Source: Paenarthrobacter ureafaciens
GTDB taxonomy: Bacteria > Actinomycetota > Actinomycetes > Actinomycetales > Micrococcaceae
Length of the DNA: 64,000 bases
Reading direction: 5' to 3'
Assembly (NCBI RefSeq): GCF_004028095.1
Contig: NZ_SBHM01000006.1
Location: 1-64,000, forward strand
This document shows, piece after piece, positions 19,219-28,797 of the stretch; within the stretch, counting starts at the first letter, position 1, and each line of letters starts with the position of its first letter. The notes below the pieces were generated by a model. It saw nothing but the letters and a program-made list of their open reading frames with translations, was not told the DNA's origin and ran no database searches. The position numbers and the translations under genes are program-made.

Positions 19219-20898
19219 ATGGTACGAGTTCCAGTCTTGCGTCAAAGCAAGGGAGCACTACGCCGCACCGTGGATGCCCACCACGGTGGAAGAGCTTTCG
19301 CCGAACAGTCTGTTGCCGACCACGTCAATCCGCCGGCGTCTCCCTGGATTGGCGGGTCCGTTGCTGCACAGCGGACCGAAAAGGCGGGGCTGGCGGCGCC
19401 GAGGTCGGATGTCACCCCTGACCTCGTCCCGCCAGTCACCCACCGGATGACCATAGGCGAAGCTCCACCCCGTGACCGTGGTTCGTGGACCCGGATGCTG
19501 GTCAACACCCTTCGTTTCGCCGACAGCACGCTGGTATCCGCAGCGGTCTTTGCCGGTTACCTCATCAACACCGACCGACTCGCTCTCACCGCTGCAGGCC
19601 AGGGAAGCACCCGTCAAACTGTCCTGGCCCTGGTGATTGCCTTGGCGTGGATAGGGGCCCTTGAGGCCTACCGCACCCGGGACCCCAAGGTGCTGGGGAT
19701 CGGCGCCGAAGAGTACAAACGCGTCATCTCCGCGAGCCTCAGGGTCTTCGGTTTCCTGGCCGTGGCGGCACTGGTGCTCAGAATCGAATCCGCGAGCACG
19801 TTCGTTCTCGTTTCCCTGCCCCTGGGCGTCACCATGCTGTCGTTGAGCCGGTGGGCGTTCCGGCGCTGGCTGGGACGCCAAAAGGCGAGGGGCCTTTGCC
19901 TGTCCCGCGCCGTCGTCGTCGGCGAACCGGAGGACGTGCGGTATGTCATCAAGCAGATCAACCGAAGGTCCTGTGCGCCCTATGACATAGTTGGCGCGTG
20001 CCTTCCGGGAGCGCGTCGCGGGGCATCGCTGGTAGTGGACGCAGTGCGGGTGCCGGTCCTTTCCTCCATCTATGGCGTCGCGCACACCGTCCACCAGACC
20101 GGGGCAAATGCGGTCATCGTGGCAGGACCGGTGCCGGGCGGGAACCAGTTCATCCGGGAACTCGGCTGGCGGCTCGAAGAAGATGCCGCCGAACTGGTCC
20201 TCGCGGCCACCCTGACCAACGTGGCCGGCCCAAGGATCCACTGGCGCCCGGTGGAAGGCCTACCGCTGATGCACGTGGATATCCCGCACTATTCGGGGGG
20301 CAAGCACACCCTGAAGCGGCTCATGGATATTTGCATCGCCACGATGGCGCTCCTGGCGCTGGCACCGTTGCTTCTGGTCCTGGCGATGATCGTGAAAGCG
20401 GACAGCGCCGGCCCCGTGCTGTTCCGGCAGGAGCGGATCGGCAAGCGCGGCACAACCTTCAAGATGCTCAAGTTCCGTTCCATGGTGGTCAATGCCGAGG
20501 AACGGCTGGCTGAGCTCACCGCGCAGGACGAAGGGGCCGGGGTGCTGTTCAAACTCCGGAACGACCCCCGCATCACCAAGTGCGGGCGGTGGATGCGCAA
20601 GTACTCCCTGGATGAATTGCCGCAGTTCTGGAACGTCCTCACCGGTTCCATGAGCCTCGTAGGCCCGCGCCCGCCCCTGCTCCGCGAAGTGGACGGCTAC
20701 GAACAACACACCCACCGCAGGCTGCTGATCAAGCCCGGCATCACAGGCTTATGGCAAATCAACGGCCGGTCCGACCTCCCCTGGGAAGAGGCGGTCCGTC
20801 TGGACCTCTACTACGTGGAGAACTGGTCCATCGCGGGCGACCTGATCATCATGTGGCGGACCTTCCGGGCGATGATGCAACCGTCCGGGGCCTACTGA
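19219..20898 (+). CDS. Polyprenyl glycosylphosphotransferase (WcaJ/WbaP-type initiating enzyme)
   Basis: A 559-residue membrane protein that starts polysaccharide repeat-unit synthesis by moving a sugar-1-phosphate from a UDP-sugar to undecaprenyl phosphate. After a polar N-terminus come several hydrophobic segments and a CoA-binding-like domain (AVVVGEPEDVRYVI). The C-terminal catalytic bac_transf domain begins KRLMDICIATMALLAL and carries FRQERIGKRGTTFKMLKFRSM, SLDELPQFWNVLTGSMSLVG and PGITGLWQINGRSDLP. ATG 19219 follows GAAGAAGG; ATG 19447 is a less likely internal start. It is the first gene of the operon running to 32956. Confidence 0.92.
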   Translation: MVRVPVLRQSKGALRRTVDAHHGGRAFAEQSVADHVNPPASPWIGGSVAAQRTEKAGLAAPRSDVTPDLVPPVTHRMTIGEAPPRDRGSWTRMLVNTLRFADSTLVSAAVFAGYLINTDRLALTAAGQGSTRQTVLALVIALAWIGALEAYRTRDPKVLGIGAEEYKRVISASLRVFGFLAVAALVLRIESASTFVLVSLPLGVTMLSLSRWAFRRWLGRQKARGLCLSRAVVVGEPEDVRYVIKQINRRSCAPYDIVGACLPGARRGASLVVDAVRVPVLSSIYGVAHTVHQTGANAVIVAGPVPGGNQFIRELGWRLEEDAAELVLAATLTNVAGPRIHWRPVEGLPLMHVDIPHYSGGKHTLKRLMDICIATMALLALAPLLLVLAMIVKADSAGPVLFRQERIGKRGTTFKMLKFRSMVVNAEERLAELTAQDEGAGVLFKLRNDPRITKCGRWMRKYSLDELPQFWNVLTGSMSLVGPRPPLLREVDGYEQHTHRRLLIKPGITGLWQINGRSDLPWEEAVRLDLYYVENWSIAGDLIIMWRTFRAMMQPSGAY

Positions 20899-20940
20899 CA
20901 CCTCCCTATCCGAGTCACCATCACAGAATCCGAGTGGAAA

Positions 20941-22050
20941 ATGAGCATGAGAACCATTCCCTCAGGCCACCTGAACGGCCGCGCCCTGCTGCCCAAGCTG
21001 CGGATCGCCGTCGTCGGAGCGGGCTACTGGGGACCCAATCTGGCCCGGAACCTCAAAGCCAGCCCGGACTGGGAACTCGTGGCGATCTGCGACCTGGACG
21101 TCGACCGGGGCCTGCGGCTGGCCGAGACGGTAGGCGGCGTGGCCGTCGTCGAATCCTTGGACGAACTGCTGGACACTTACAACCTCGACGCCGTTGCCGT
21201 GGCGACACCGGCGCACACCCATCACGGCGTAGTGATGACGGCGCTGCGTGCGGGAAAGCATGTCCTGGTGGAGAAGCCGCTCGCTGACAGCCGCAGCAAG
21301 GGCCTGGAAATGGTGGAAGAAGCCAGGTCCCGCGGGCTGGTGCTCATGGCGGACCACACGTATTGCTTCACCCCGGCGGTCCTGAAGATCCAGGAGCTCG
21401 TCTCCAGCGGGGCCTTGGGGGACATCCTCTACGTGGACTCCGTACGGATCAATTTGGGCCTGGTGCAACCTGATGTGAACGTTTTTTGGGACCTGGCCCC
21501 GCATGATCTCTCCATCCTGGACTTTGTCCTGCCCGGCGGACTGCACCCCACGGAAATATCGGCCCACGGCGCAGACCCCCTCGGAACCGGCAGGGACTGC
21601 GTGGGACACCTGACCTTCGGCCTACCCAACGATGCGATGGTGCACATCCACGTGAACTGGCTCAGCCCCACCAAGATCCGCCAGATGATCATCGGCGGCT
21701 CCAAGCGGACACTGGTATGGGACGACTTGAACCCGCAGCAGCGGATCAGCGTTTACGATCGCGGGGTCAGCCTGGAACACCAGCCCCGCTCCACCGCGGA
21801 CAAGAAGGCGAGCGCCATCTCCTACCGGCTGGGAGACACCTGGTCCCCGGCGCTGCAGGAACGTGAACCGCTCACCCAAGTGGTCGCTGAACTTGCCGCG
21901 TCCATCCGCAACCGGACAACACCACGCACCAGCGGCGAATCGGGGCTCAGGGTGCTGTCCGTGCTCGAAGCGGTAACCCGCAGCCTCGGCACCGACGGTC
22001 AGTCCGCCGTCGTGGCAGGTAACGACGCTTCCTTGCAGGTTTCCCAATGA
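20941..22050 (+). CDS. Gfo/Idh/MocA-family oxidoreductase (WbpB/WlbA-like)
   Basis: A 369-residue NAD-dependent sugar oxidoreductase. The Rossmann motif is AVVGAGYWGPNLARNLKAS near residue 23, the family EKP motif is in VLVEKPLADS near 110, and a C-terminal alpha/beta domain follows. Next to a DegT-type aminotransferase and an acetyltransferase, the best reading is oxidation of C3 of a UDP-HexNAc(A) before amination, as in WbpB/WlbA; the substrate is inferred. ATG 20941 is 42 bases after the transferase stop. It overlaps the epimerase gene by four bases. Confidence 0.85.
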   Translation: MSMRTIPSGHLNGRALLPKLRIAVVGAGYWGPNLARNLKASPDWELVAICDLDVDRGLRLAETVGGVAVVESLDELLDTYNLDAVAVATPAHTHHGVVMTALRAGKHVLVEKPLADSRSKGLEMVEEARSRGLVLMADHTYCFTPAVLKIQELVSSGALGDILYVDSVRINLGLVQPDVNVFWDLAPHDLSILDFVLPGGLHPTEISAHGADPLGTGRDCVGHLTFGLPNDAMVHIHVNWLSPTKIRQMIIGGSKRTLVWDDLNPQQRISVYDRGVSLEHQPRSTADKKASAISYRLGDTWSPALQEREPLTQVVAELAASIRNRTTPRTSGESGLRVLSVLEAVTRSLGTDGQSAVVAGNDASLQVSQ

Positions 22051-23066
22051 ATGCCCTGCTCGGCGCTACGGCGCTGGTGACCGGGGGAGCCGGGACCATC
22101 GGCTCCACCTTGGTGGACCAGTTGCTCGACGCCGGTGCGGCGCACGTGGACGTCCTCGACAACCTGGTTCGCGGGCGCCGGGCAAACCTTGACGACGCAC
22201 TCGCCTCGGGCCGGGTCAGGCTGGTCGAGGGGGACTTGCGTGACCGGGATTTGGTGCATGATCTGACCAAGGATAAGGACGTGGTCTTCCATCAGGCCGC
22301 CATCCGCATCACCCAGTGCGCAGAGGAACCCCGGCTTGCGCTCGAAGTCCTGGTGGACGGCAGCTTCAACGTCTTCGAAGCCGCTGCCGAGCACAACGTG
22401 GGAAAGCTCATCGCCGCCTCAAGCGCTTCCGTGTACGGGATGGCCGAGGAATTCCCCACCCCCGAAAGGCACCACCACCACAACAACGACACCTTTTACG
22501 GAGCGGCGAAGTCCTTCAACGAAGGGATGGCACGCAGCTTCCGGGCGATGTCCGGCCTGGATTACGTGTTGTTGCGCTACTTCAACGTCTACGGGCCCAG
22601 GATGGACGTCCACGGCCTGTACACCGAGGTGCTGGTCCGTTGGATGGAACGGATTGTGGACGGTATGCCGCCGCTCATCTTCGGCAGCGGTCAACAGACC
22701 ATGGACTTCATCCACACGGCAGACGTAGCGCGGGCAAACGTCCTGGCAGCGGCGAGTGACGTCACCGAAGGGGTCTACAACGTGGCCAGCGGGACGGAGA
22801 CGAGCCTGGCCGAACTGGCCCGGACGTTGCTGCGGGTCATGGAGTCGCCCCTTCATGTGGAGCACGGCCCCGATCGGGCGGTCAACGGCGTGGTCCGCCG
22901 GTTGGCAGATGTCACGACGGCGCGCCGGGACCTTGGTTTCGAGGCCGCGGTCGGGTTGGAGGACGGGCTGCGGTCCCTGGTCCAATGGTGGCGGCCCCTG
23001 CGCGAAGAGATCGCCGCGGCCCGGCACGTTGCTCGCCCCGACGCCGCACAGGCGGTGGCCCCATGA
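22047..23066 (+). CDS. NAD-dependent epimerase/dehydratase (extended SDR)
   Basis: A 339-residue extended SDR acting on nucleotide sugars, resembling UDP-glucose/UDP-GlcNAc 4-epimerases. The NAD motif TGGAGTIGSTL is at about residue 11, the Ser of ASSASVYG near 128 and the catalytic YxxxK in FYGAAKSF near 151. RYFNVYGPR and a C-terminal sugar-binding half follow. A His-rich stretch (RHHHHNN) precedes the Tyr. It starts within the stop of the upstream oxidoreductase (ATGA) and overlaps the aminotransferase gene in the same way, so the enzymes are probably made in fixed proportion. Confidence 0.87.
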   Translation: MNALLGATALVTGGAGTIGSTLVDQLLDAGAAHVDVLDNLVRGRRANLDDALASGRVRLVEGDLRDRDLVHDLTKDKDVVFHQAAIRITQCAEEPRLALEVLVDGSFNVFEAAAEHNVGKLIAASSASVYGMAEEFPTPERHHHHNNDTFYGAAKSFNEGMARSFRAMSGLDYVLLRYFNVYGPRMDVHGLYTEVLVRWMERIVDGMPPLIFGSGQQTMDFIHTADVARANVLAAASDVTEGVYNVASGTETSLAELARTLLRVMESPLHVEHGPDRAVNGVVRRLADVTTARRDLGFEAAVGLEDGLRSLVQWWRPLREEIAAARHVARPDAAQAVAP

Positions 23067-24235
23067 CCACTTCCGGTGTTGAGGCGGCGGTGGCACGCAT
23101 CGATGTGATGAAACCGTGGCTCGGCGAAGAAGAAGCCCGGGCCGTCGCGGAAGTCATCGCCTCCGGATGGGTGGCACAAGGCCCCAAGGTGCGGGAGTTC
23201 GAAGAAGCGTTCGCCGGGGAACAGCATGTTGCGTGCGCGGTTGCGGTCTCAAGCTGCACTTCGGCGCTGCATCTTGCGCTCGCCGTAGCCGGGGTGGGAC
23301 CGGGCCAGGACGTGGTGGTTCCCTCTTTCTCCTTCATCGCCACGGCCAACGCGCCGACGTACGTGGGCGCGCGTCCGGTGTTCGCCGACGTCGACCGCGT
23401 GACCGGTTGCGTGACGGCCGGGACAGTCGCCGCCGCCCTGACCCCGGACACCCGGGCGGTCATCGCCGTGGACCAAGGCGGCGTTCCCGTGGACCTGGAC
23501 CCCATCCGGGCGTTGTGCGACCCGCTGGGTATCACGGTGATCGAGGACGCGGCCTGCGCCATCGGCTCCCGGTACCGCGGGAGGCCGCTGGGGGCCGGAG
23601 CGGAGCTGGCTGCGTGGTCGTTCCATCCGCGCAAGATCCTGACCACGGGGGAAGGTGGCATGCTCTCCACCCCGAACGAAGAACTCGCCGGGCGGGCGCG
23701 GCGGCTGCGCGAACATGCCATGAGCGTCTCCGCGGCTGAACGGCACGCGAGCCTCCTCGCACCAGCGGAGGAGTACCTCGAGATCGGTTACAACTACCGC
23801 ATGACCGACCTCCAGGCCGCCGTCGGGCTGGTCCAGCTGGGGCGCCTGCACGCTGCGGTAGCCCGCCGTCGTCATCTTGCGGCGAACTACGCCGATGCGT
23901 TTGCCGACGTGGAGGGACTGAGGCTGGTGGGCGACCCCGGTTACGGCACCGGTAACTACCAGTCATGCTGGCTGGAGGTCGGCGAAGCCTTCCCGCTGGG
24001 CCGCGATGGCCTGATGGCGCGCCTGGCAGGTGACGGGATCTCTGCCCGCCGCGGCATCATGGCGGCCCACCGGCAGCCCGCCTACTCCGCCCGGGACACC
24101 GGCAGCGCCACCTTGGAGGCCACGGAATGGCTGACCGACCACACGCTGATCCTCCCGCTCTACCACCAGCTGACCCTGGGCGACCAGTTGCGGGTTATCG
24201 ATTCAATCCTCAGGGCAGCGGGGCGGGGACGATGA
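23063..24235 (+). CDS. DegT/DnrJ/EryC1/StrS-family aminotransferase
   Basis: A 390-residue PLP enzyme that aminates a keto-sugar nucleotide. The PLP-binding lysine is in AWSFHPRKILTTGEGG near residue 190, preceded by the cofactor-binding VIEDAACAIGSRY near 160. EIGYNYRMTDLQAAVGLVQL is the usual helix that reaches the partner active site of the dimer. ATG 23063 overlaps the preceding stop; the open frame upstream of it is not used. Together with the Gfo/Idh enzyme and the downstream acetyltransferase it suggests a diamino- or acetamido-dideoxy sugar. Confidence 0.9.
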   Translation: MTTSGVEAAVARIDVMKPWLGEEEARAVAEVIASGWVAQGPKVREFEEAFAGEQHVACAVAVSSCTSALHLALAVAGVGPGQDVVVPSFSFIATANAPTYVGARPVFADVDRVTGCVTAGTVAAALTPDTRAVIAVDQGGVPVDLDPIRALCDPLGITVIEDAACAIGSRYRGRPLGAGAELAAWSFHPRKILTTGEGGMLSTPNEELAGRARRLREHAMSVSAAERHASLLAPAEEYLEIGYNYRMTDLQAAVGLVQLGRLHAAVARRRHLAANYADAFADVEGLRLVGDPGYGTGNYQSCWLEVGEAFPLGRDGLMARLAGDGISARRGIMAAHRQPAYSARDTGSATLEATEWLTDHTLILPLYHQLTLGDQLRVIDSILRAAGRGR

Positions 24236-24894
24236 GCGAGCTCCTCCTCATCGCCGCGAGCGGCCTGGCCCGCGAAGTGCTGGCGATGGTGCGCAGCAGT
24301 GGCCCGTTCGACATCATCGGCATCCTCGACGACGACGAGGACAAACTCGGGCGCGTGGTGGACGGCGCCCATGTGCTGGGACCGATCCGTGACGCTTTGA
24401 AGTTCCCGCATGCCAAACTCCTCGTCTGCATAGGCTCCGGAACCGGCCGCGAAAGCGTGGTGATGCGCCTGCGCGCCCTCGGATTGTCCGAAGACCGGTA
24501 CGCCACGGCGATCGATACCTCGGTCCACGTTCCTGAAGGCTGCAAAATCGGGCACGGAAGCATCATCCTGGCCCACGTCACCATGACGGCGTCGGTGACC
24601 CTGGGAAACCATGTCGTGGCAATGCCCGGAGTGACTTTCACGCACGACGACGTCGTGGGCGACTTCGCCACCTTCGCCGCCGGCGTGTCACTTGGCGGGA
24701 ATGTCCGCATCGGACGCGGAGCGTACATCGGGATGAACGCCAGTGTCCGCGAGCGCCGGTCCGTCGGTGCGGGGGCGACCATCGGCATGGGCGCCGCCGT
24801 CCTCAGCGATGTTCCCGACGAGGAGACCTGGGCCGGCGTGCCGGCACGGGTGATCCGGAGAGGCAACTTTCCGGCGCTGGAGGGGATCTTGTGA
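24232..24894 (+). CDS. NeuD/PglD-family sugar acetyltransferase
   Basis: A 220-residue acetyltransferase with an N-terminal Rossmann-like sugar-nucleotide-binding part (LLLIAASGLAREVLAMV; IGILDDDE) and a C-terminal left-handed beta-helix of hexapeptide repeats (CKIGHGSIILAHVTMTASV; VRIGRGAYIGMNASV). PglD-type members N-acetylate the 4-amino group made by an aminotransferase. The first part matches the family AAGG-type motif, here AASGLA. ATG 24232 overlaps the aminotransferase stop by four bases, and the GTG of the flippase gene overlaps its own stop. Confidence 0.87.
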   Translation: MSELLLIAASGLAREVLAMVRSSGPFDIIGILDDDEDKLGRVVDGAHVLGPIRDALKFPHAKLLVCIGSGTGRESVVMRLRALGLSEDRYATAIDTSVHVPEGCKIGHGSIILAHVTMTASVTLGNHVVAMPGVTFTHDDVVGDFATFAAGVSLGGNVRIGRGAYIGMNASVRERRSVGAGATIGMGAAVLSDVPDEETWAGVPARVIRRGNFPALEGIL

Positions 24895-26357
24895 CCCTTT
24901 CCAAGCAGTCCGCGACGCGGGGCCGGCCCACGCCATCAAAGGCGTTCGGGCTTGGTGTCATCAACGCGTTCGTGACCCGCTTGGGAACCATCGGCATTGG
25001 CATCGCCCTTGCCCGTTTGCTGGGTCCTGCTGAGTTCGGCACGTACGCGGTGGCCTTCGTGGCACTTATTGCCGTGTTGAGCTTCAACGAACTGGGCGTC
25101 AGCCTTGCCATAGTCCGCTGGCCCGGGGATCCAAAGGCCATCGCTGCAACGGTCACCACCATTTCCACGGGATGCAGTGTCATCCTTTTTGCCGCTACTT
25201 ACTTCGCTGCGCCGTACTTTGCCTCAGCAATGGGGAACCCCGCCGCCACTGACGTTGTCCGTGTCATGGCCGCCTGCATCGTCCTCAACGGTCTGGTGGC
25301 AACCCCTGCTGCCTTGCTGCAACGGTATTTCCGGCAAGGCCAACGCATGGCCGTGGACCAGGTCAACGTGTGGCTGGGGGCAGGGGTATCCCTTGCCTTG
25401 GTGATCGCCGGCATGGGCGCAATGAGCCTTGCCGTGGGGCGCGTGGCGGCAAGCGTCGTGTCGGGGATCTTGTTCGTGGCCTTCTCCCCGTTGCCTTTCC
25501 GTTTCGGGTTTTCCGCGAAATCAGCCAAGGAACTCCTCCTGTTCGGGCTGCCCCTGGCAGGTGCCAGCCTGGTGGCTTTCGGGGTGGGCTACGTGGACCA
25601 GTTCGCGGCCGGCAACATGCTCGGTTCGGTGACCCTGGGCCTGTACGTCATGGCGTTCAACATGGCGGGCTGGCCGGCGGCCCTCCTGTCGCAGCCCCTG
25701 CGCAGTGTCGCTCCGGCCACGTTCGCCAGGCTGCAGGACAGACCGGAGGACATGCGTGCCGCGTTGCTGTCCCTGCTGGGCGTCCTTTCGGCCGTGCTCC
25801 TTCCGGTCTGCGCGGTCATGATGGGATGCTCCGTGGCCCTGGTGACCTTCGTGTACGGGGATGCCTGGGCACCGGCGGGCCTGGCCCTGGTGTGGTTGGC
25901 TCCGCTGGCTGCGCTGCGGATCATCCATGAACTGCTCTATGACTACTTGGTGGTCCTTGGCCTTTCGATGTCCATCTTCAACGTGCAGGCGGCAGCTCTG
26001 GTGGCCCTGATTCCAGCCCTCATCGCGGGCGCTGCATGGGGCGGAATGCCCGGGCTTGCCGCTGCACCCTTCGCGGTTGCCGTGGCGGTGACCACCCCGA
26101 TGTACCTGCGCACCCTGCGGCGGGCAGGGGTCCGGACCAAGGACATGGCCGGACGCCTGGCACTTCCGGTGGGGGCCGCCGTCGTGACCGGAGCGGGGTC
26201 CTTCCTTGCTGCGCAGGAACTGCGCTCGCCGGTTGTGGCGGTCCTCGCCGGATCCGGAATCGGCTTGGTTGCGATCGCCGCCACCCTGGCCCTCAAGCGC
26301 GCCGAGCTGCGGGACGTGCGCCGTTGGGGCAAGGGACGTGAGGAGGCAATGGCATGA
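24891..26357 (+). CDS. Oligosaccharide flippase (Wzx-like)
   Basis: A 488-residue polytopic inner-membrane protein with about 12-14 hydrophobic segments, of the MOP polysaccharide-export superfamily. It would move the undecaprenyl-linked repeat unit to the outer face. Early sequence FGLGVINAFVTRLGTIGIGIALARLLGPAEFGTYAVAF is given here only in part as RLLGPAEFGTYA, the usual N-terminal signature. GTG 24891 overlaps the acetyltransferase stop and the ATG of the next gene overlaps its stop. It pairs logically with the polymerase at 30276 and the chain-length proteins. Confidence 0.88.
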   Translation: MTLSKQSATRGRPTPSKAFGLGVINAFVTRLGTIGIGIALARLLGPAEFGTYAVAFVALIAVLSFNELGVSLAIVRWPGDPKAIAATVTTISTGCSVILFAATYFAAPYFASAMGNPAATDVVRVMAACIVLNGLVATPAALLQRYFRQGQRMAVDQVNVWLGAGVSLALVIAGMGAMSLAVGRVAASVVSGILFVAFSPLPFRFGFSAKSAKELLLFGLPLAGASLVAFGVGYVDQFAAGNMLGSVTLGLYVMAFNMAGWPAALLSQPLRSVAPATFARLQDRPEDMRAALLSLLGVLSAVLLPVCAVMMGCSVALVTFVYGDAWAPAGLALVWLAPLAALRIIHELLYDYLVVLGLSMSIFNVQAAALVALIPALIAGAAWGGMPGLAAAPFAVAVAVTTPMYLRTLRRAGVRTKDMAGRLALPVGAAVVTGAGSFLAAQELRSPVVAVLAGSGIGLVAIAATLALKRAELRDVRRWGKGREEAMA

Positions 26358-27634
26358 GGATCCTGATCTACCCCCACGACCTTGGGCTGGGTGGCAGCCA
26401 GCTTAACGCGATCGAACTTGGTGCCGCCGTTCAGGCTTTGGGACACGACGTGGTGCTGTTTGGCCAGCCGGGGGCTTTGGTGCGGCACGCGACGGAACTC
26501 GGCCTGGACTACGTGGAGGCGCCCCTGCCGGGCAAGCGTCCTTCTCCCCGTGTTGTCCGCGCCCTGGCAAAGACCGTCCGCGAGCGCAGGATCGAGGTGC
26601 TCCACGGTTACGAATGGCCGCCCGCTTTGGAATGCCTGGCCGCCGCCAGGCTCGTCCCGGGCACGACGGCCGTGTCCACGGTCATGTCCATGGCTGTGGC
26701 GCCGTTCATTCCGTACACAATGCCCTTGGTGGTCGGCACGGAACAGATCCGCCAGGTGGAGACCGCCGCCGGACGCCGCCGTGTGGCGCTCATGGAACCG
26801 CCGGTTGACACCTCCGTCAACAGTGTGGCAACAGTCAGTGCGGCAACTGTCGGCGGCGGCACTTTCCGCAGCCACTGGGGATTGGGCGATGACGCTTTGG
26901 CCGTCGTGTGCGTTACGCGCTTGGCTCAGGAGCTGAAGCTGGAAGGAATACTGGCAGCGATGGAGTCTGTACGGGCTCTTTCCCGGGAGTGGCCCGTGCG
27001 GCTCATTATTGCGGGCTCGGGGCCGGCTGCCGAGATAGTGCACCACCATGCCCGCCGCATCAACGACGACGCGGGCCGCAGGCTTGTGATCCTCACCGGT
27101 GAACTGGCCGATCCCCGACCCGCCTACGCCGCCGCCGATGTGGTGTTGGGCATGGGGGGTTCGGCGCTGCGGGGGCTGGCGTTTGGAAAGCCACTGGTAG
27201 TGCAGGGGGAGCAGGGCTTCTGGGAGCTCCTCACCCCGGAGACGTTGCCGACGTTCCTCTGGCAAGGCTGGTATGGCTCAGGTCCGGGCACCACCGGGGA
27301 AGGCATTCCGGCCCTTACGGCTATCCTGGCCCGCCTGTTCGACGACCCGGACCTCCGACGGGCGTTGGGGTCGCTTGGGCGGAATGTGGTTGAGGACAGG
27401 TTCTCCTTGAGCGGCGCCGCCGAACGCCAAGTGGAGTTGTACGGGCAGTTCACCGTCTCCCGCCCCGGGGCAGCCGAGGCCGCACGTGCGGAGGCGGTCG
27501 CTTTTGCACGGTACTGCTCCTACGTCGCCGCCAGGCGCTGGCAACGACTGACGGGCCGGGCCGCCACGGACGACTTCAATGCCCGGCCCGTCGCTGCTGC
27601 GCACATACACGTTCCAGCGGTGTCCAGGCCATGA
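26354..27634 (+). CDS. Glycosyltransferase (GT4-like)
   Basis: A 426-residue GT-B-fold glycosyltransferase that probably adds one residue to the lipid-linked repeat unit. The N-terminal GLGGSQLNAIELGAA loop near residue 12 and VVCVTRLAQELKLEGILAAM near 180 (start of the donor domain) are typical of GT4. The usual E-x7-E donor motif is weak: SALRGLAFGKPLVVQGEQGF keeps one Glu and lacks the first. It may therefore have altered donor use. Both ends overlap neighbours by four bases. Donor and acceptor cannot be named. Confidence 0.8.
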   Translation: MRILIYPHDLGLGGSQLNAIELGAAVQALGHDVVLFGQPGALVRHATELGLDYVEAPLPGKRPSPRVVRALAKTVRERRIEVLHGYEWPPALECLAAARLVPGTTAVSTVMSMAVAPFIPYTMPLVVGTEQIRQVETAAGRRRVALMEPPVDTSVNSVATVSAATVGGGTFRSHWGLGDDALAVVCVTRLAQELKLEGILAAMESVRALSREWPVRLIIAGSGPAAEIVHHHARRINDDAGRRLVILTGELADPRPAYAAADVVLGMGGSALRGLAFGKPLVVQGEQGFWELLTPETLPTFLWQGWYGSGPGTTGEGIPALTAILARLFDDPDLRRALGSLGRNVVEDRFSLSGAAERQVELYGQFTVSRPGAAEAARAEAVAFARYCSYVAARRWQRLTGRAATDDFNARPVAAAHIHVPAVSRP

Positions 27635-28797
27635 CCGGGGCCATCATGTACATCTCCGGCGGCCGATGGGACGGCATCCCGGGAACGGACCGGCTGCTGG
27701 CAGAGGCGCTGGCTGAAGCCTCGCCCGTCCTGTGGGTTGACCAGCCTGTCTCGATAGCGCGGCATGCCGATGTCCGCCGCAGCACCCTGGCGAGCATCCG
27801 TGGCCGCACCGAAATGGTTCAACCAGGACTCCGACGCCTGCGCTTACCCGCTTTGCCCGGTTTCAGCCGCCCCTTCATACGTCGCAGCACCGAAGCAATC
27901 AGCCGTTGCTCCCTGCGGGCTCTGGCCGGGGACCACAACGGCCGCATCAAAGGAGTCATCAACGCTTCGCCCCTGGTCGTGTTTCCCCGCGAAGTCCACG
28001 CACCAAGGGTCCTTCACGTAACGGACGACTGGTTGGGGTCCGCCCCGCTCCTCGGACTTGCGCCAAGGCATGTGGAACGCGTCCTGAGGGAGAACCTCGC
28101 CCTAGCGGACACCGTCACCGCCGTCTCTCCAGGTTTGGCGCACAAAATCCAGGCATTTTCTGGCCGGCAGGTGAATTTGCTTCCCAACGGCTGCAGGACG
28201 CCCAAGGCACTGCAACACGGGAAAACGATGCCCGTCGCGGCTCTGGTAGGTCAGCTGAATGAGCGGCTGGACGCCCGCATACTGGAATTACTCGGCGAAT
28301 CGGGACTTCCCCTGGTTGTATTAGGTCCCCGTACCGAAAAAGAAGTAGCGACCCGCCGCGCCTTGGATCGCTTCCTATCCCGGCCAACCATCCAATGGCG
28401 CGGCCCGGTCGGTCCTGACGAAGTCAGCCATCTGCTCTCAACAGCCCGCGTTGGACTGACGCCTTATGCTGAATCCGAATTCAACGTCTCCAGCTTCCCA
28501 CTGAAGACCCTTGAATACTTGTCGTTCGGACTTCCCGTCGTCGCGACAGACCTGCCGGCCGCGAGGTGGCTAGGTAATCCGTACGTTCGCATCACAGGGT
28601 CGCCAACAGAGTTCGTAAATGGTGTCAGGGATGCTCTGCAGATTCCGCCTGCCCACCAGCAGAGGCTGCGCATCCAGTCAACAGCCCGATCCCACACCTG
28701 GTGTGTCCGGGCCGAACAGATGCTTGCCCTCATCGAGGGCCGGCAAACCACGGAACCGGGCACTTCGAGCGGTCCACATCAAGTTGGGAGCAGATGA
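27631..28797 (+). CDS. Glycosyltransferase (GT-B, TuaH-like)
   Basis: A 388-residue cytoplasmic GT-B glycosyltransferase resembling the TuaH-type teichuronic acid enzymes. Its start IMYISGGRWDGIPGTDRLLA, the segment VLHVTDDW near 130 and the donor-domain signature ESEFNVSSFPLKTLEYLSFG near 290 support this. It probably adds a sugar to the repeat unit; donor unknown. Base composition from about 28.2 kb drops visibly below its neighbours. It overlaps the gene on each side by four bases. Confidence 0.8.
   Translation: MTGAIMYISGGRWDGIPGTDRLLAEALAEASPVLWVDQPVSIARHADVRRSTLASIRGRTEMVQPGLRRLRLPALPGFSRPFIRRSTEAISRCSLRALAGDHNGRIKGVINASPLVVFPREVHAPRVLHVTDDWLGSAPLLGLAPRHVERVLRENLALADTVTAVSPGLAHKIQAFSGRQVNLLPNGCRTPKALQHGKTMPVAALVGQLNERLDARILELLGESGLPLVVLGPRTEKEVATRRALDRFLSRPTIQWRGPVGPDEVSHLLSTARVGLTPYAESEFNVSSFPLKTLEYLSFGLPVVATDLPAARWLGNPYVRITGSPTEFVNGVRDALQIPPAHQQRLRIQSTARSHTWCVRAEQMLALIEGRQTTEPGTSSGPHQVGSR

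Noticed and set aside
25943..27265. 440-codon minus-strand frame
   Set aside because: Antisense to the flippase and first glycosyltransferase, which are tied into the operon by 4-base overlaps.
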